A model generated the notes under the pieces. That model worked only from the letters and a program-made list of their open reading frames with translations. It searched no databases and was not told where the DNA came from. Made by a program: the position numbers and the translations under genes. A stretch of DNA of 64,000 nucleotides from Alg239-R122 sp041746135 (GTDB lineage Bacteria; Pseudomonadota; Alphaproteobacteria; Sphingomonadales; Sphingomonadaceae): NCBI GenBank assembly GCA_041746135.1, contig JBGTHQ010000015.1:1-64000 (forward strand), given 5' to 3'. The number at the start of each line of letters is the position of its first letter. Within the stretch, counting starts at the first letter, position 1. Below are positions 32,340-43,718 of the stretch, piece by piece.

Positions 32340-34087
32340 ATAAATGAAAGCTGTTTCTGATAATAACTATAGGCTTTGTCCGCGCTCAGGGGGCGTGCGA
32401 AATAGAAACCTTGGCCATGCGAGCACCCCAGAGCCGCAAGCGTGTGTGAAAGTTCGATCGACTCGATACCTTCTGCAGTCGTCTGCATATCCAGAGTGTC
32501 TGCCAATGAGAGAACGGCGCGCACGATCGAAACCTTGTCTTTGTCTTCAAGCATTTTGGTCACGAAGCTGCGATCGATTTTCAAAATATCTATCGGCAAT
32601 TTCTGCAAATAGGCCAGATTGGAATAACCCGTGCCAAAATCGTCCATGGCAAGACTTGTATCGAGGTTCTTGAGCGATTGCATAACTTTTATCGCACGGT
32701 CGGGATCGCTCAAAATCACGCTTTCGGTCAATTCCAGGGTGATACAGTTGCCGTCGATATGCGTGTGGCGTATCGCCTCTTCCACGACCGATGCGATATT
32801 ATCGCGCACAAACTGTACCGCCGAAAGATTGACATTGACCCGCAAAGGGAGTTTTCTCCCGGCCTTGCTATCCCAGTCCGCAAGCGTTTTTGCGGCGCTG
32901 TGCATCGCCCAGCGTCCCAAAGGAACGATCAGCCCGCATTCTTCCGCCACAGGAATGAAAGTGACGGGCGAGACATTGCCGCGGTCGGGATCATTCCAGC
33001 GTGCTAAGGCTTCAAAACCCGTAATCTGACCGGAATTCAGGTCGATAAGAGGTTGATATTCCAGATGGAGCCGGTCCTTTGCAATGGCAATGCGCAGATC
33101 GCATTCCAGCGTGAAGCGGCGGCGAGCCTGAACTAGAACGCTCGGTTCGTAAACGGTGGTCCGGTTTTTCTGCTTGGCCTGTTTCAGAGCTATTTGCGCA
33201 TAACGCAATATGTTCGGCGCATTGTCTTTTCCCATGGTGCCGATCGCGACACCCATTGCGGCATCTACCTGTGTCTCAAGCTGCGACAACCGGTAGGGGT
33301 TTGCAAAAGCTGCCTCGATCCGCTCGATAATAAGTGACGCATCTTCCTGACCTTCGCACAACTCAACGAAAATGCCGAATTCGTTGCCGCCTAGCCGCGC
33401 CAGCAGGTCGTGCTTGCGGATGCTGCTACGCAACCGGGAAGCTACGCTGATTATAAGCTCGTCACCGACAATCGCGCCTGCGCATTCATTGACCTGGCTA
33501 AAGCGGGACAAATCGACCGACAATATGGCGAATTTCGGCTTTGGTTTATAGGCGCTACACGCAAGCAAACTGGCTTCAATACTGTTTTCGATCTGTTCTT
33601 CGAAACCGCTGCGATTGGCGAGACCGGTAAGGCTGTCGCTCATCATCTCGCGGCGCATATTCAGTTCGTTTTCCGCCGTTGCCGTCCGGTCCATGAATGA
33701 CAGCAAATACTGAGCATGCTGCTCTCCCCCGACCGTATGTTTGGCAACGGTTATATCAAATCGGCGGCGCGATATGGAATCGGGCGCGGTCCAGTTGAAG
33801 ACCCGCACCGCGCCTTCATTTTCGGCCACTGCCTGTATATAGGCGGCAAGTTCGATATGATGGGGCGATTTTCCTTTACCGCTGTTTAGCCCCATTTTCT
33901 CGAACAGGTGGTTGTGCGAGATCATGTTCGCGCTCCCGTTCGCAAACTCGAAAATCGCGGCAGCTATAGGCAGCATGTCGAGCCAGTTGGAAACGGCGAT
34001 CGGCGTTCCGATATCGGATGTGGCGATACGGCTTCGGGCACGTGTGTTATGGAGTATATCCGCAAGTTTCGAATGCTGGACCATCAT
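32336..34087 (-). CDS. PAS-GGDEF-EAL protein, probable c-di-GMP phosphodiesterase
   Basis: A 583-residue soluble protein. Residues about 30-145 resemble a PAS sensor, ending with a typical SLTGLANR helix of GGDEF domains at about 151. The GGDEF motif is degenerate, RLGGNEFGIF, where Asn replaces the catalytic Asp, so cyclase activity is probably absent. The EAL domain is intact: GFEALARW, NVNLSAVQF, LELTES, DDFGTGYSNL, LKIDRSFV and TTAEGIE. c-di-GMP hydrolysis with a sensory or GTP-binding regulatory half is the likely role. There is no membrane segment. It starts 68 bases downstream of the parC stop. Confidence 0.9.
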   Translation of the reverse strand: MMVQHSKLADILHNTRARSRIATSDIGTPIAVSNWLDMLPIAAAIFEFANGSANMISHNHLFEKMGLNSGKGKSPHHIELAAYIQAVAENEGAVRVFNWTAPDSISRRRFDITVAKHTVGGEQHAQYLLSFMDRTATAENELNMRREMMSDSLTGLANRSGFEEQIENSIEASLLACSAYKPKPKFAILSVDLSRFSQVNECAGAIVGDELIISVASRLRSSIRKHDLLARLGGNEFGIFVELCEGQEDASLIIERIEAAFANPYRLSQLETQVDAAMGVAIGTMGKDNAPNILRYAQIALKQAKQKNRTTVYEPSVLVQARRRFTLECDLRIAIAKDRLHLEYQPLIDLNSGQITGFEALARWNDPDRGNVSPVTFIPVAEECGLIVPLGRWAMHSAAKTLADWDSKAGRKLPLRVNVNLSAVQFVRDNIASVVEEAIRHTHIDGNCITLELTESVILSDPDRAIKVMQSLKNLDTSLAMDDFGTGYSNLAYLQKLPIDILKIDRSFVTKMLEDKDKVSIVRAVLSLADTLDMQTTAEGIESIELSHTLAALGCSHGQGFYFARPLSADKAYSYYQKQLSFI

Positions 34088-34155
34088 GAATGCGTATAGT
34101 CAAAACGTGTGAACGAATTGCTAAATGCATGGTTATACACTTATATTAAACTGAG

Positions 34156-36477
34156 CTAGGAGAACCTGTTGTTGCGCGGGAACCCGGTCGGCGGGAGACG
34201 TCCCGCGGCACCGCGGGCGACCCGCCACAGCGCCATTTCCCTTTCGGTGCGAATACGCCCCGAACCGCCGCCCATTGCCCAACTCAAACCCTCTTCCATA
34301 TTGAAAGTTACCGCGTCGGACAGTGCACCGTCGCGATACCGTTGCAATTGCACACCTTGTCCTTTGGCCAGACTGGGCAATTCGGTAATCGGGAAGACCA
34401 CCAGTTTTCGATTCTCGCCGACGACCGCAACATGATCAGCATCTTCGGGAATTTCATGGACGACCGCAAGATGCGTCTTGGGCTTGAGGTTCACGACCTG
34501 TCTGCCCTTACGCGTTTCGGCGATAATGTCCGCCATAACGGTCTGAAAACCAAGACCGTTGCTGGCCACCAACAGCAAGCGGGACTCTTCCCGGTAGGGC
34601 AACAACGCGATAATTTGCGTCTCGTTGTCGAGATCTAGCATCGAGCGCACCGGTTCGCCAAAACCGCGAGCGCCGGGCAGTTTGTCGGCGCCCAGAGTAT
34701 AGAAACGGCCATTGTCGCAGGCGAAGATCAGCTTGTCCGTCGTCTGAGTGTGAAATGCATAGGCGGGGCCATCGCCTTCCTTGAATTTCGACAGATCGGG
34801 CCTGGTTGTGTCGACATGGCCCTTCATTGCTTTGATCCAACCGCGATGGGACATGATCACCGTCAGCGGTTCTTTCTCGATCATCGCTTCGAGCGGAATG
34901 TCACGTGCAGGGGCCTGTTCGCTGTGCATCGTTCGCCGCTTGCCCAGAACGGTATCATGGCCATAATCCTTCAGCAAAGCCTTCAGGTCTTTCTTGAGTT
35001 TTGTGCGTTGTCGTGCTGGGCTTTCGAGCAGCTTAACCAGGCCTTCTTTCTCATTAGTCAGAGTATCGAGTTCACGCCGCAACTCCATTTCCTCTAACTT
35101 GCGCAAGGACCGCAGCCGCATGTTGAGTATGGCCTCCGCCTGACGGTCGGTGAGCTTGAACTCTTCCATCATGACCGGCTTGGGCTCGTCCTTCGTCCGG
35201 ATAATTTCAATCACGCGGTCGAGGTTGAGGAAGGCGATGATATAGCCTTCGAGCAGTTCGAGCCGCCCGTCGATCTTGTCGAGCCTGTGCTGGGCGCGGC
35301 GCACCAGCACTTCAATCTGATGCCGGATCCAACTGGACAACAGCGGTTTCAGACCCATCACGCCAGGTGTGTTGGCCTCATCCAAAACATTGAGATTGAG
35401 CGAAAACCGATTTTCCAAGTCGGTCATGCGGAACAGACTGTCTTTCAACACCTCGATATCCACGTTGCGGTTTTTGGGCTCCAGCACAATACGGATTTGC
35501 TCGTCCGATTCGTCGCGCACATCGGCCAGAATAGGTAATTTCCGGTCGCCGATCAGGTTGGCGATCTGCTCGATCAGCTTGGATTTTTGCACTTGATAGG
35601 GAATTTCGGATATTACTAGCTGCCACTGGCCATTGCCCAGCTTTTCAATCCCTTCATCGGCGAGCCATTCGCCGCTGGCTTTTTCCCGACCGGTCGAATA
35701 ACGCGCCCGGACGCGAAACGCCCCGCGGCCTGTCTCATACGCAGCGGATATCGATTCCATACTGTCGACCAACAGGCCGCCCGTGGCGAAATCCGGTCCC
35801 TTGAACAGCTCCATCAATTGCGCGTGTTCGGAATTGGGCTGGTCGATCAGCAACAGCGTCGCGTCGATAACTTCGGCTGCATTGTGAGAGGGGATGCTAG
35901 TAGCCATGCCCACCGCAATTCCGCTGGCCCCGTTGGCGAGCAGATTGGGGAACAGGCCCGGCATGATGACCGGTTCTTCGTCTTCGCCATTATAGGTCGG
36001 CCGAAAATCGGTGGCATTCTCGTCCAGCCCGCGCATCAATTCGATCGCGGTTCTGGTCAGGCGCGCTTCGGTATACCGATAGGCAGCGGCATTATCGCCG
36101 TCGATATTGCCGAAATTCCCTTGCCCGTCGACCAGCGGATAGCGCAGCGAAAACGTCTGTGCGAGGCGCACCATCGCATCATAGACCGACTGGTCGCCAT
36201 GAGGATGATATTTGCCGATTACGTCGCCGACCACGCGCGCGCATTTCTTATAGCCATTGGCCGGATCGAGTTTGAGTTGGCGCATCGCCCAAAGCAAGCG
36301 GCGATGCACCGGTTTCAAGCCGTCGCGAAGATCCGGCAGCGAACGCGCGGTAATGGTCGACATCGCATAGACCAGATACCGTTCGGACAATGCGCCATCG
36401 AACGGAGTATTCACGATCTGGTCAAAAGGATCTCCGGGCATATCGCGTGCAGGACCGGCGTCGATTACATCACTCAT
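34156..36477 (-). CDS. parC: DNA topoisomerase IV subunit A
   Basis: ATG 36477 gives 773 residues, normal ParC length. It decatenates daughter chromosomes together with ParE (not in window). Catalytic Tyr135 is in AAAYRYTEARL, and the preceding ARSLPDLRDGLKPVHRRLLWAM and HPHGDQSVYDAMVRLAQ (the quinolone-determining region) are typical. The C-terminal beta-pinwheel is shorter than in GyrA and lacks a GyrA box, supporting ParC rather than GyrA. The start overlaps the stop of a decayed DUF454 gene (ATGA), which may have coupled their translation. Confidence 0.94.
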   Translation of the reverse strand: MSDVIDAGPARDMPGDPFDQIVNTPFDGALSERYLVYAMSTITARSLPDLRDGLKPVHRRLLWAMRQLKLDPANGYKKCARVVGDVIGKYHPHGDQSVYDAMVRLAQTFSLRYPLVDGQGNFGNIDGDNAAAYRYTEARLTRTAIELMRGLDENATDFRPTYNGEDEEPVIMPGLFPNLLANGASGIAVGMATSIPSHNAAEVIDATLLLIDQPNSEHAQLMELFKGPDFATGGLLVDSMESISAAYETGRGAFRVRARYSTGREKASGEWLADEGIEKLGNGQWQLVISEIPYQVQKSKLIEQIANLIGDRKLPILADVRDESDEQIRIVLEPKNRNVDIEVLKDSLFRMTDLENRFSLNLNVLDEANTPGVMGLKPLLSSWIRHQIEVLVRRAQHRLDKIDGRLELLEGYIIAFLNLDRVIEIIRTKDEPKPVMMEEFKLTDRQAEAILNMRLRSLRKLEEMELRRELDTLTNEKEGLVKLLESPARQRTKLKKDLKALLKDYGHDTVLGKRRTMHSEQAPARDIPLEAMIEKEPLTVIMSHRGWIKAMKGHVDTTRPDLSKFKEGDGPAYAFHTQTTDKLIFACDNGRFYTLGADKLPGARGFGEPVRSMLDLDNETQIIALLPYREESRLLLVASNGLGFQTVMADIIAETRKGRQVVNLKPKTHLAVVHEIPEDADHVAVVGENRKLVVFPITELPSLAKGQGVQLQRYRDGALSDAVTFNMEEGLSWAMGGGSGRIRTEREMALWRVARGAAGRLPPTGFPRNNRFS

Positions 36478-36978
36478 GGCGGGTCCGATACCAAGCAAAC
36501 CCGCAATATGCGAGTGGTCCGTGTGGGAAAATTGGGGAAAAACCTGCGGGTATCACATCTTGCCCCGGTTTTTTCGGGCCGGGTCCATATCCATGTTCCG
36601 CTCGCCAGGGCTGCCAGCACCGGCCACAGCGAATGCGGCCAGTCCAGCATCACGAAACCCAGCGCGATGCTGAACAGGAATGTGGACGTCGCCCCCCCAT
36701 TTGCCGCGGCGGCTGATCGACCGGTGGTCGCACCATTGCCGGACGGGAGGTGCGAAGCGCGCATGGTTCACAATCCAGCTTTCCAGCCGCACGCTGCTGT
36801 TGGCGAAACAGAATGCCGCAAGAATCATAAAGGGAACGGTCGGCTAGAGCGGCAAGGGAATTCCCGCGATGCCCAGCGCAAAGGACAGGCAGCCTGCAAT
36901 AAAGAAAATAGTTGCGCCATCAGCGATCAATAGGGGGATTTCGGCTGACGGCATAGGAGAAAGGGAGCAATAGGCCAT
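36474..36978 (-). pseudogene. DUF454 (YbaN-like) membrane protein, inactivated
   Basis: From ATG 36978 the frame reads a membrane segment LLIADGATIFFIAGCLSFALGIAGIPLPL and stops at TAG (36844-36846). The same frame resumes PTVPFMILAAFCFANSSVRLESWIVNHARF, so one TTG-to-TAG change explains the break in the usual GIxGIxLPLLPTxPF motif. A second lesion is in the G7 run (minus strand) at 36692-36698: removing one G joins SISRRGKWG to ATSTFLFSIALGFVMLDW in the frame ending at 36474. Two independent lesions make a pseudogene likely; assembly error is the alternative for the homopolymer. Its stop overlaps the parC start. Confidence 0.85.
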
Positions 36979-37090
36979 AGTGTGAATTGCGCATACCGGC
37001 ACATTGGCATATAGCGTCAGTCTCCAAACCCGAGCCTTGCGATTCAAGGCCCGAGCCCAAAGCGCTTTTGCCCTATTTCAGGAACCGCCC

Positions 37091-37873
37091 ATGACCCGTC
37101 GCCGCCAGATTTACGAAGGCAAAGCCAAGATCCTGTATGAAGGTCCGGAACCCGGCACCATCATTCAGTATTTCAAGGACGATGCGACCGCCTTTAATGC
37201 GCAGAAGAAAGGCACGATCAACGGCAAGGGCGTGATTAACAACCGTATCAGCGAATATGTATTCACGCGCCTGCAACATATCGGTATCCCGACCCATTTC
37301 GTTCGCCGCCTCAATATGCGCGAACAACTGGTGCGGCAGGTTGAAATCGTTCCGATCGAAGTCATCGTGCGCAATATCGCCGCGGGATCGATCTGTACAC
37401 GGCTGGGTCTGACCGAAGGCGATCCGCTTCCACACACGCTTATCGAATATTGTTACAAGAACGATGCATTGGGCGATCCGCTGGTCGCCGAAGAACATAT
37501 TGCCTGTTTCAACTGGGCCAGCGCCGATGAAATGCAGGATATTTCATCGATGGCGATCCGCATCAACGATTTCATGAGCGGGATGTTCTCCGCTATCGGA
37601 ATACGCTTGGTCGATTTCAAACTCGAATTCGGGCGGTTGTTCGACGGCGATTTTTCGCGCATTATTCTGGCCGACGAAATCAGTCCCGACGGTTGCCGTC
37701 TGTGGGATTTCGAAACGAATGAAAAGCTCGACAAGGACCGTTTCCGCAGGGACTTGGGCGGCGAAGTTGAAGCGTATCAGGAAGTCGCCCGCCGGTTGGG
37801 ATTATTGCCAGAGGACGGCAACGGGAACGAAGTGGTCGATCTGGCCAGCCAGAGAAAAAAGCGGGGGAAATAA
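37091..37873 (+). CDS. purC: phosphoribosylaminoimidazole-succinocarboxamide synthase
   Basis: A 260-residue SAICAR synthetase of the ATP-grasp-like family, adding aspartate to CAIR in purine synthesis. ATG 37091 is chosen because the family begins TRRRQIYEGKAKILYE; an upstream in-frame ATG (37004) would add a leader. EVIVRNIAAGSICTRLGLTEG, LVDFKLEFGR and LADEISPDGCRLWD are signature blocks. purS and purQ follow about 0.4 kb downstream, with a small gene in the opposite direction between. Confidence 0.95.
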   Translation: MTRRRQIYEGKAKILYEGPEPGTIIQYFKDDATAFNAQKKGTINGKGVINNRISEYVFTRLQHIGIPTHFVRRLNMREQLVRQVEIVPIEVIVRNIAAGSICTRLGLTEGDPLPHTLIEYCYKNDALGDPLVAEEHIACFNWASADEMQDISSMAIRINDFMSGMFSAIGIRLVDFKLEFGRLFDGDFSRIILADEISPDGCRLWDFETNEKLDKDRFRRDLGGEVEAYQEVARRLGLLPEDGNGNEVVDLASQRKKRGK

Positions 37874-37925
37874 GGTGTTAAAGTTTGCCGCACGGCGGTG
37901 CTGTGAGTGAGCTACGTTAGCCCGC

Positions 37926-38075
37926 TCAGCCCTTGGTGCGATAACCGCCGATAATGCCGAGAATGAAGGCAATGAACAGAGCAAGCTGGACCTGTCCATT
38001 GGGGTCGCGAAAACCCATCAACTCGCCGCCAAATGCAAAAAGTCCTATAAACATCAAGATTGCCAAACCGCCCAT
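37926..38075 (-). CDS. small membrane protein of unknown function
   Basis: A 49-residue ORF with ATG 38075 after a GAGG site. Two hydrophobic segments (GGLAILMFIGLFAFGGEL and VQLALFIAFILGIIGGY) flank a short polar loop MGFRDPNGQ, and the tail is basic (RTKG). It is too short for a confident family call. The gene is opposite to purC and purS and lies between them. Translation is supported by the ribosome site and by protein-like composition only. Confidence 0.55.
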   Translation of the reverse strand: MGGLAILMFIGLFAFGGELMGFRDPNGQVQLALFIAFILGIIGGYRTKG

Positions 38076-38283
38076 ATGTCGAACCTCGCAATTTTCCTTA
38101 AATTTCCTGAAAGACAAGCAGACTATAACGCGATATAGTTAACCAAATCTTTCCCACCGTGTGAATTATGTTCGTGCCTAAATCGTGCATGGCTGTTTAT
38201 CGACACTTGCTCCGGTCCCTCGATAGCTTTAGCAGAACATCATCACTGCATTTACAGTAGGAACGATCAGGAGCAGTCCGCAC

Positions 38284-38517
38284 ATGAAAGTCAATATCTT
38301 CGTCACCTTGAAAAATGGCGTGCTTGATCCCCAAGGAAGAGCTATCCATCATGCGCTGGACGGACTGGGCTTTACAGGCGTCAATGACGTACGTTCGGGC
38401 CGATTGATCGAGATGGATGTTGATGACGATATTGGGGACAATGCACTGGATTCGATGTGCCGCAAGCTGCTTGCCAATATGGTGATCGAAAATTATCGTA
38501 TCGAAAAAGTGAAATAG
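38284..38517 (+). CDS. purS: phosphoribosylformylglycinamidine synthase subunit PurS
   Basis: A 77-residue small subunit, beginning MKVNIFVTLKNGVLDPQGRAI, with the conserved LGFTGVNDVRSGRLIEMDV and a C-terminal NMVIENYRIEKVK. It bridges PurL and PurQ in the FGAR amidotransferase complex. It ends 3 bases before purQ. PurL is not in the window. The 166 bases in front (38118-38283) probably carry its promoter. Confidence 0.95.
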   Translation: MKVNIFVTLKNGVLDPQGRAIHHALDGLGFTGVNDVRSGRLIEMDVDDDIGDNALDSMCRKLLANMVIENYRIEKVK

Positions 38518-38520
38518 CCC

Positions 38521-39198
38521 ATGAAATCGGCAGTCATTACATTTCCTGGATCCAATTGCGACCGCGACATGGCCGACGCGATTGAAAAGATTGCGGGCAA
38601 GAAACCGCAACGTGTGTGGCACGGCGATAGTCAATTGCCTGATGGCCTTGATTTTATCGCCGTGCCCGGCGGGTTTTCGTACGGCGATTACTTGCGCAGC
38701 GGAGCCATGGCGGCGCGCTCGCCCATCATGCAGGCCGTCGTCCATGCCGCCGAGCGCGGCATTGCAATATTGGGCGTCTGCAACGGCTTTCAGATTCTCA
38801 CCGAATCACAGCTTCTTCCAGGCGCATTGATGCGTAATGCTGGGATCGATTTTGTCTGCCGCGAAGTGCCGCTGATAGTCGAAAATGACCGTTCATATTT
38901 TACCGAAGGCTATAAAAAAGGTGAACGTATCCTTGTTCCCGTGGCGCACCATGACGGGAATTATTTTGCCGACAATGAGACTCTCGACCGGCTGGAAGGC
39001 GAAGGCCGGGTTGCATTCCGTTATGCGGAACATGTGAACGGATCGTCTCGCGACATTGCCGGAATATTGAATGCAAAAGGCAATGTTCTGGGCATGATGC
39101 CGCATCCTGAACGGCATATCGAAAAACTGCACGGCGGCGAAGACGGCGCCCGGCTGTTTCGGTCAGTTGCCCAAACGCTGCTCGAAAAGACTAGCTAG
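38521..39198 (+). CDS. purQ: phosphoribosylformylglycinamidine synthase subunit PurQ
   Basis: A 225-residue class I glutamine amidotransferase supplying ammonia to PurL. Nucleophile Cys87 lies in ILGVCNGFQIL and the His-Glu pair in MMPHPERHIEK. GGFSYGDYLRSGAMAA is the characteristic loop. Its end overlaps the convergent GGDEF/EAL gene by 8 bases. Confidence 0.95.
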   Translation: MKSAVITFPGSNCDRDMADAIEKIAGKKPQRVWHGDSQLPDGLDFIAVPGGFSYGDYLRSGAMAARSPIMQAVVHAAERGIAILGVCNGFQILTESQLLPGALMRNAGIDFVCREVPLIVENDRSYFTEGYKKGERILVPVAHHDGNYFADNETLDRLEGEGRVAFRYAEHVNGSSRDIAGILNAKGNVLGMMPHPERHIEKLHGGEDGARLFRSVAQTLLEKTS

Positions 39199-41581
39199 CT
39201 TCGCGTTTGACGCATTCTGGAGACAGACGGGGCATTTCGGCGTGTAGCTGCGGAAAGGCGAACAGCTTGGCGGCGTCTTCTGCCAGCATAGGACGCCCGT
39301 AAAAATACCCCTGAATTTTTGTGCAGCCGAGCGATTTGATCATATCGACTTCTTCTTGTGTCTCCGCGCCTTCCGCCGTGGTTTGCATGCCAAGGCTGTC
39401 GGCCATGGCGACTACTGCGCGAATGATGGCGAGGCTTTCTGCTACATTCTTGGCCGCGCCCTGAACAAAGCTGCGGTCGACCTTGATCGTGCTGAAACGC
39501 GTTTTGCGCAAATATCCCAGCGAACTATAACCGGTTCCGAAATCGTCTAGTGACAGACCGATGCCCAGCGCCAATATCTCTTCGAGAGTATCGACCGCGC
39601 CCGTGCCTTCATGCAGGAAAATGCTTTCAGTTACCTCGATCTCAAGCCGCTGAGGCGCCAAGCCACTATCCTGCAATGCCGATACGACCGAAGTTATGAA
39701 AGAAGGATTGGTGAGCTGGTCTGCAGAAACGTTCACCGCAACTTTCACACTGCCGGGCCATTTCATGGCCTCCTGACAGGCTTGTTGCAGCACCCATTCG
39801 CCGATTTGGTAAATCAGCCGCGCCTCTTCAGCGATGGGAATGAATTTGGCCGGCGATACATGCCCGAAATGCGGGTTATGCCAACGCAGCAATGCTTCGA
39901 AACCCACCACACCATCCGTACCCGCACTGACGACAGGCTGATAATTCAGGCTGAATTCTTTGTTGTCCAGCGCATCGCGCAACGCGATTTCCATAACGCG
40001 GCGTTCTTCGGCATAGACGTGCAGTCTCGGTTCGTAAGCCTTTGCTTGTCCGCCACCGCCGTCTTTCGAGCGGTATAGCGCCAGATCGGAATTGCGCATC
40101 AGCATTTCCACTGTCTGTCCGTCGCGCGGGCCAGTCGCGGTACCAATGCTGGCCCCGATGTAGAGTTTGTGCTGATCGACCAGATAGGGCCGCGATAGGC
40201 TTTCGATTATCTTGTTGGCGAGTCGTTCGACATAGCTTCGGTCCGAAGCGTCCCGAACCACGACCGCGAATTCGTCACCGCCCAGTCGCCCGCACAGTTC
40301 GTTATCGCTCATCAGCGATGTCAGACGCTGCGACACATGCGCCAACAGGCGGTCACCGACAAGATGGCCCAGCGTATCGTTCACTGATTTAAAACGGTCG
40401 AGATCGATCATCATGAAACCGCACCGGCCACGCCATTGCTGCGCATTTTCCAAAGATTTCGCTAAGGCTTCGTTGACCTGAAGGCGGTTGGGAAGTCCCG
40501 TAAGCGTATCGAAACGTGCCATATGCGCGATTTTTTCGGACGATTCGCGTTTTTCTGTCACGTCCGACGCCACGCCGCGAAAACCCAGAAATGCCCCGTT
40601 TTCGTCCAGCTTGGGCGATGCAGACAATTCCCACCAGCGCCCCGTGCCGTTGATGGAAACGCGCACGATCATGTTGCTGAAACTTTCGCGACGCTTTAGT
40701 TTTTCTGCCAGATCGTGCAGGCTGGAAGGCAAGTTTCCGGTTTCCCACGCGTCTCCCGCAAACAGCTCCACCAGCGCCCGGCCTTCGATATCTTCGGGTT
40801 CACGCCCTAACGCCGCGGCCAGTCGCGAACTTGCGTGAACGACACGGCGGGAACTGTTGAGCTGCCACAACCAGTCCGCACTGCTTTCTTCGAATTCGCG
40901 CAGCAAAAGGCTCACCACTTCACCCTGCTCGTCGGAACCTTCTTCGGAAAAGCGGAATTGCAAATAACTTTTGGCATTGGCGACGCAGGCCGCGCCGATC
41001 GTGATGCCATAGGTCGCAATTGCCCCCGCCATGAGAAGTTGGCCGGCCAGAACGAATTTCGCTATTCCGGCCAGACAGATGACTGATATGAAAATGACTG
41101 TTGCCAGCGGCATGGCATACAATAAAAGCGCCGAGCCCGCCATAAGCAAGCCCATCGCCGTCCACACCGTCAAGAAGCTCCAACTGGGTTCCGTACCGAC
41201 AAACAACAACACCGGAGCCGACCAGATCAAACCTTGGGCGATGCCGCTCAACGCCGTTTTTTTCATTCTTTCTCGGGATTTGGCAAACCGGCCGTTCAGG
41301 TCGATGACCTCGAAATCGCGCAGAATATAATAGAGCGAACCCAAAAGGACGACTCCCCAGCCAGCCAAATAGTATAAGTTGTTCTGCCCCCATGCAGCCG
41401 CAATAATAAATGCTGCTGAAATAATGTTCAGCAGCAATCGGTTTCGCAGATGTTCGGCGATGCCGTTTTGCTGCATCACACGCACTTTGTCCCAGTCTCC
41501 CTCATCAGTGTCACGAAGGCCAAGGACCGCCATGGCAGGAAGCTGTTTGGGTAAAACGCTAAAAGAAGATAATTTGCTCAC
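39191..41581 (-). CDS. membrane-bound PAS-GGDEF-EAL c-di-GMP turnover protein
   Basis: A 796-residue protein. The first 200 residues contain five to six hydrophobic helices in the inner membrane. A PAS-like domain (about 235-345, with GRWWELSASPKLDENGAFLGFRGVASDVTE) follows. The GGDEF domain (SLTG-like DTLTGLPNR, then GRLGGDEFAVV) and the EAL domain (GFEALLRW, NVSADQL, LEIEVTES, DDFGTGYSSLGY, IKVDRSFV, TTAEGAET) both keep their catalytic motifs. It could make and break c-di-GMP. It is convergent with purQ. The 193-base gap after its start (41582-41774) holds no clear gene or terminator. Confidence 0.92.
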   Translation of the reverse strand: MSKLSSFSVLPKQLPAMAVLGLRDTDEGDWDKVRVMQQNGIAEHLRNRLLLNIISAAFIIAAAWGQNNLYYLAGWGVVLLGSLYYILRDFEVIDLNGRFAKSRERMKKTALSGIAQGLIWSAPVLLFVGTEPSWSFLTVWTAMGLLMAGSALLLYAMPLATVIFISVICLAGIAKFVLAGQLLMAGAIATYGITIGAACVANAKSYLQFRFSEEGSDEQGEVVSLLLREFEESSADWLWQLNSSRRVVHASSRLAAALGREPEDIEGRALVELFAGDAWETGNLPSSLHDLAEKLKRRESFSNMIVRVSINGTGRWWELSASPKLDENGAFLGFRGVASDVTEKRESSEKIAHMARFDTLTGLPNRLQVNEALAKSLENAQQWRGRCGFMMIDLDRFKSVNDTLGHLVGDRLLAHVSQRLTSLMSDNELCGRLGGDEFAVVVRDASDRSYVERLANKIIESLSRPYLVDQHKLYIGASIGTATGPRDGQTVEMLMRNSDLALYRSKDGGGGQAKAYEPRLHVYAEERRVMEIALRDALDNKEFSLNYQPVVSAGTDGVVGFEALLRWHNPHFGHVSPAKFIPIAEEARLIYQIGEWVLQQACQEAMKWPGSVKVAVNVSADQLTNPSFITSVVSALQDSGLAPQRLEIEVTESIFLHEGTGAVDTLEEILALGIGLSLDDFGTGYSSLGYLRKTRFSTIKVDRSFVQGAAKNVAESLAIIRAVVAMADSLGMQTTAEGAETQEEVDMIKSLGCTKIQGYFYGRPMLAEDAAKLFAFPQLHAEMPRLSPECVKREAS

Positions 41582-41774
41582 ACCCGGACGTATAGGCGCA
41601 AAATGTTATCATATCGTAAGCGGGCTCATTTTTATGAGGGGCGGGCAAAATAAAAACGCCCTTCGCTTCCAAATGGCAACATTTTGATAACTATAGATTT
41701 CCTGCATCCATGTTCCCGCAAAATCGATAGCGCTATCCGTTTTTGATAGTTTCCAAAGTGCTCCGATAATCAAT

Positions 41775-43598
<1,824 letters not shown>

Positions 43599-43718
43599 GT
43601 GATTTTCTATTCCCTAATTTATCATATCTGACGCGCGCACGACATAGCCGCACACCGTTTTTATTTCATATCATAGGCTTACAGCGCCAAAACTACGTCG
43701 ATGCAAGCTAGATTTTCC

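Noticed and set aside
41582..41774. A terminator after glmS
   Set aside because: Only a five-base CTCAT/ATGAG stem is seen near 41625; too weak to support.
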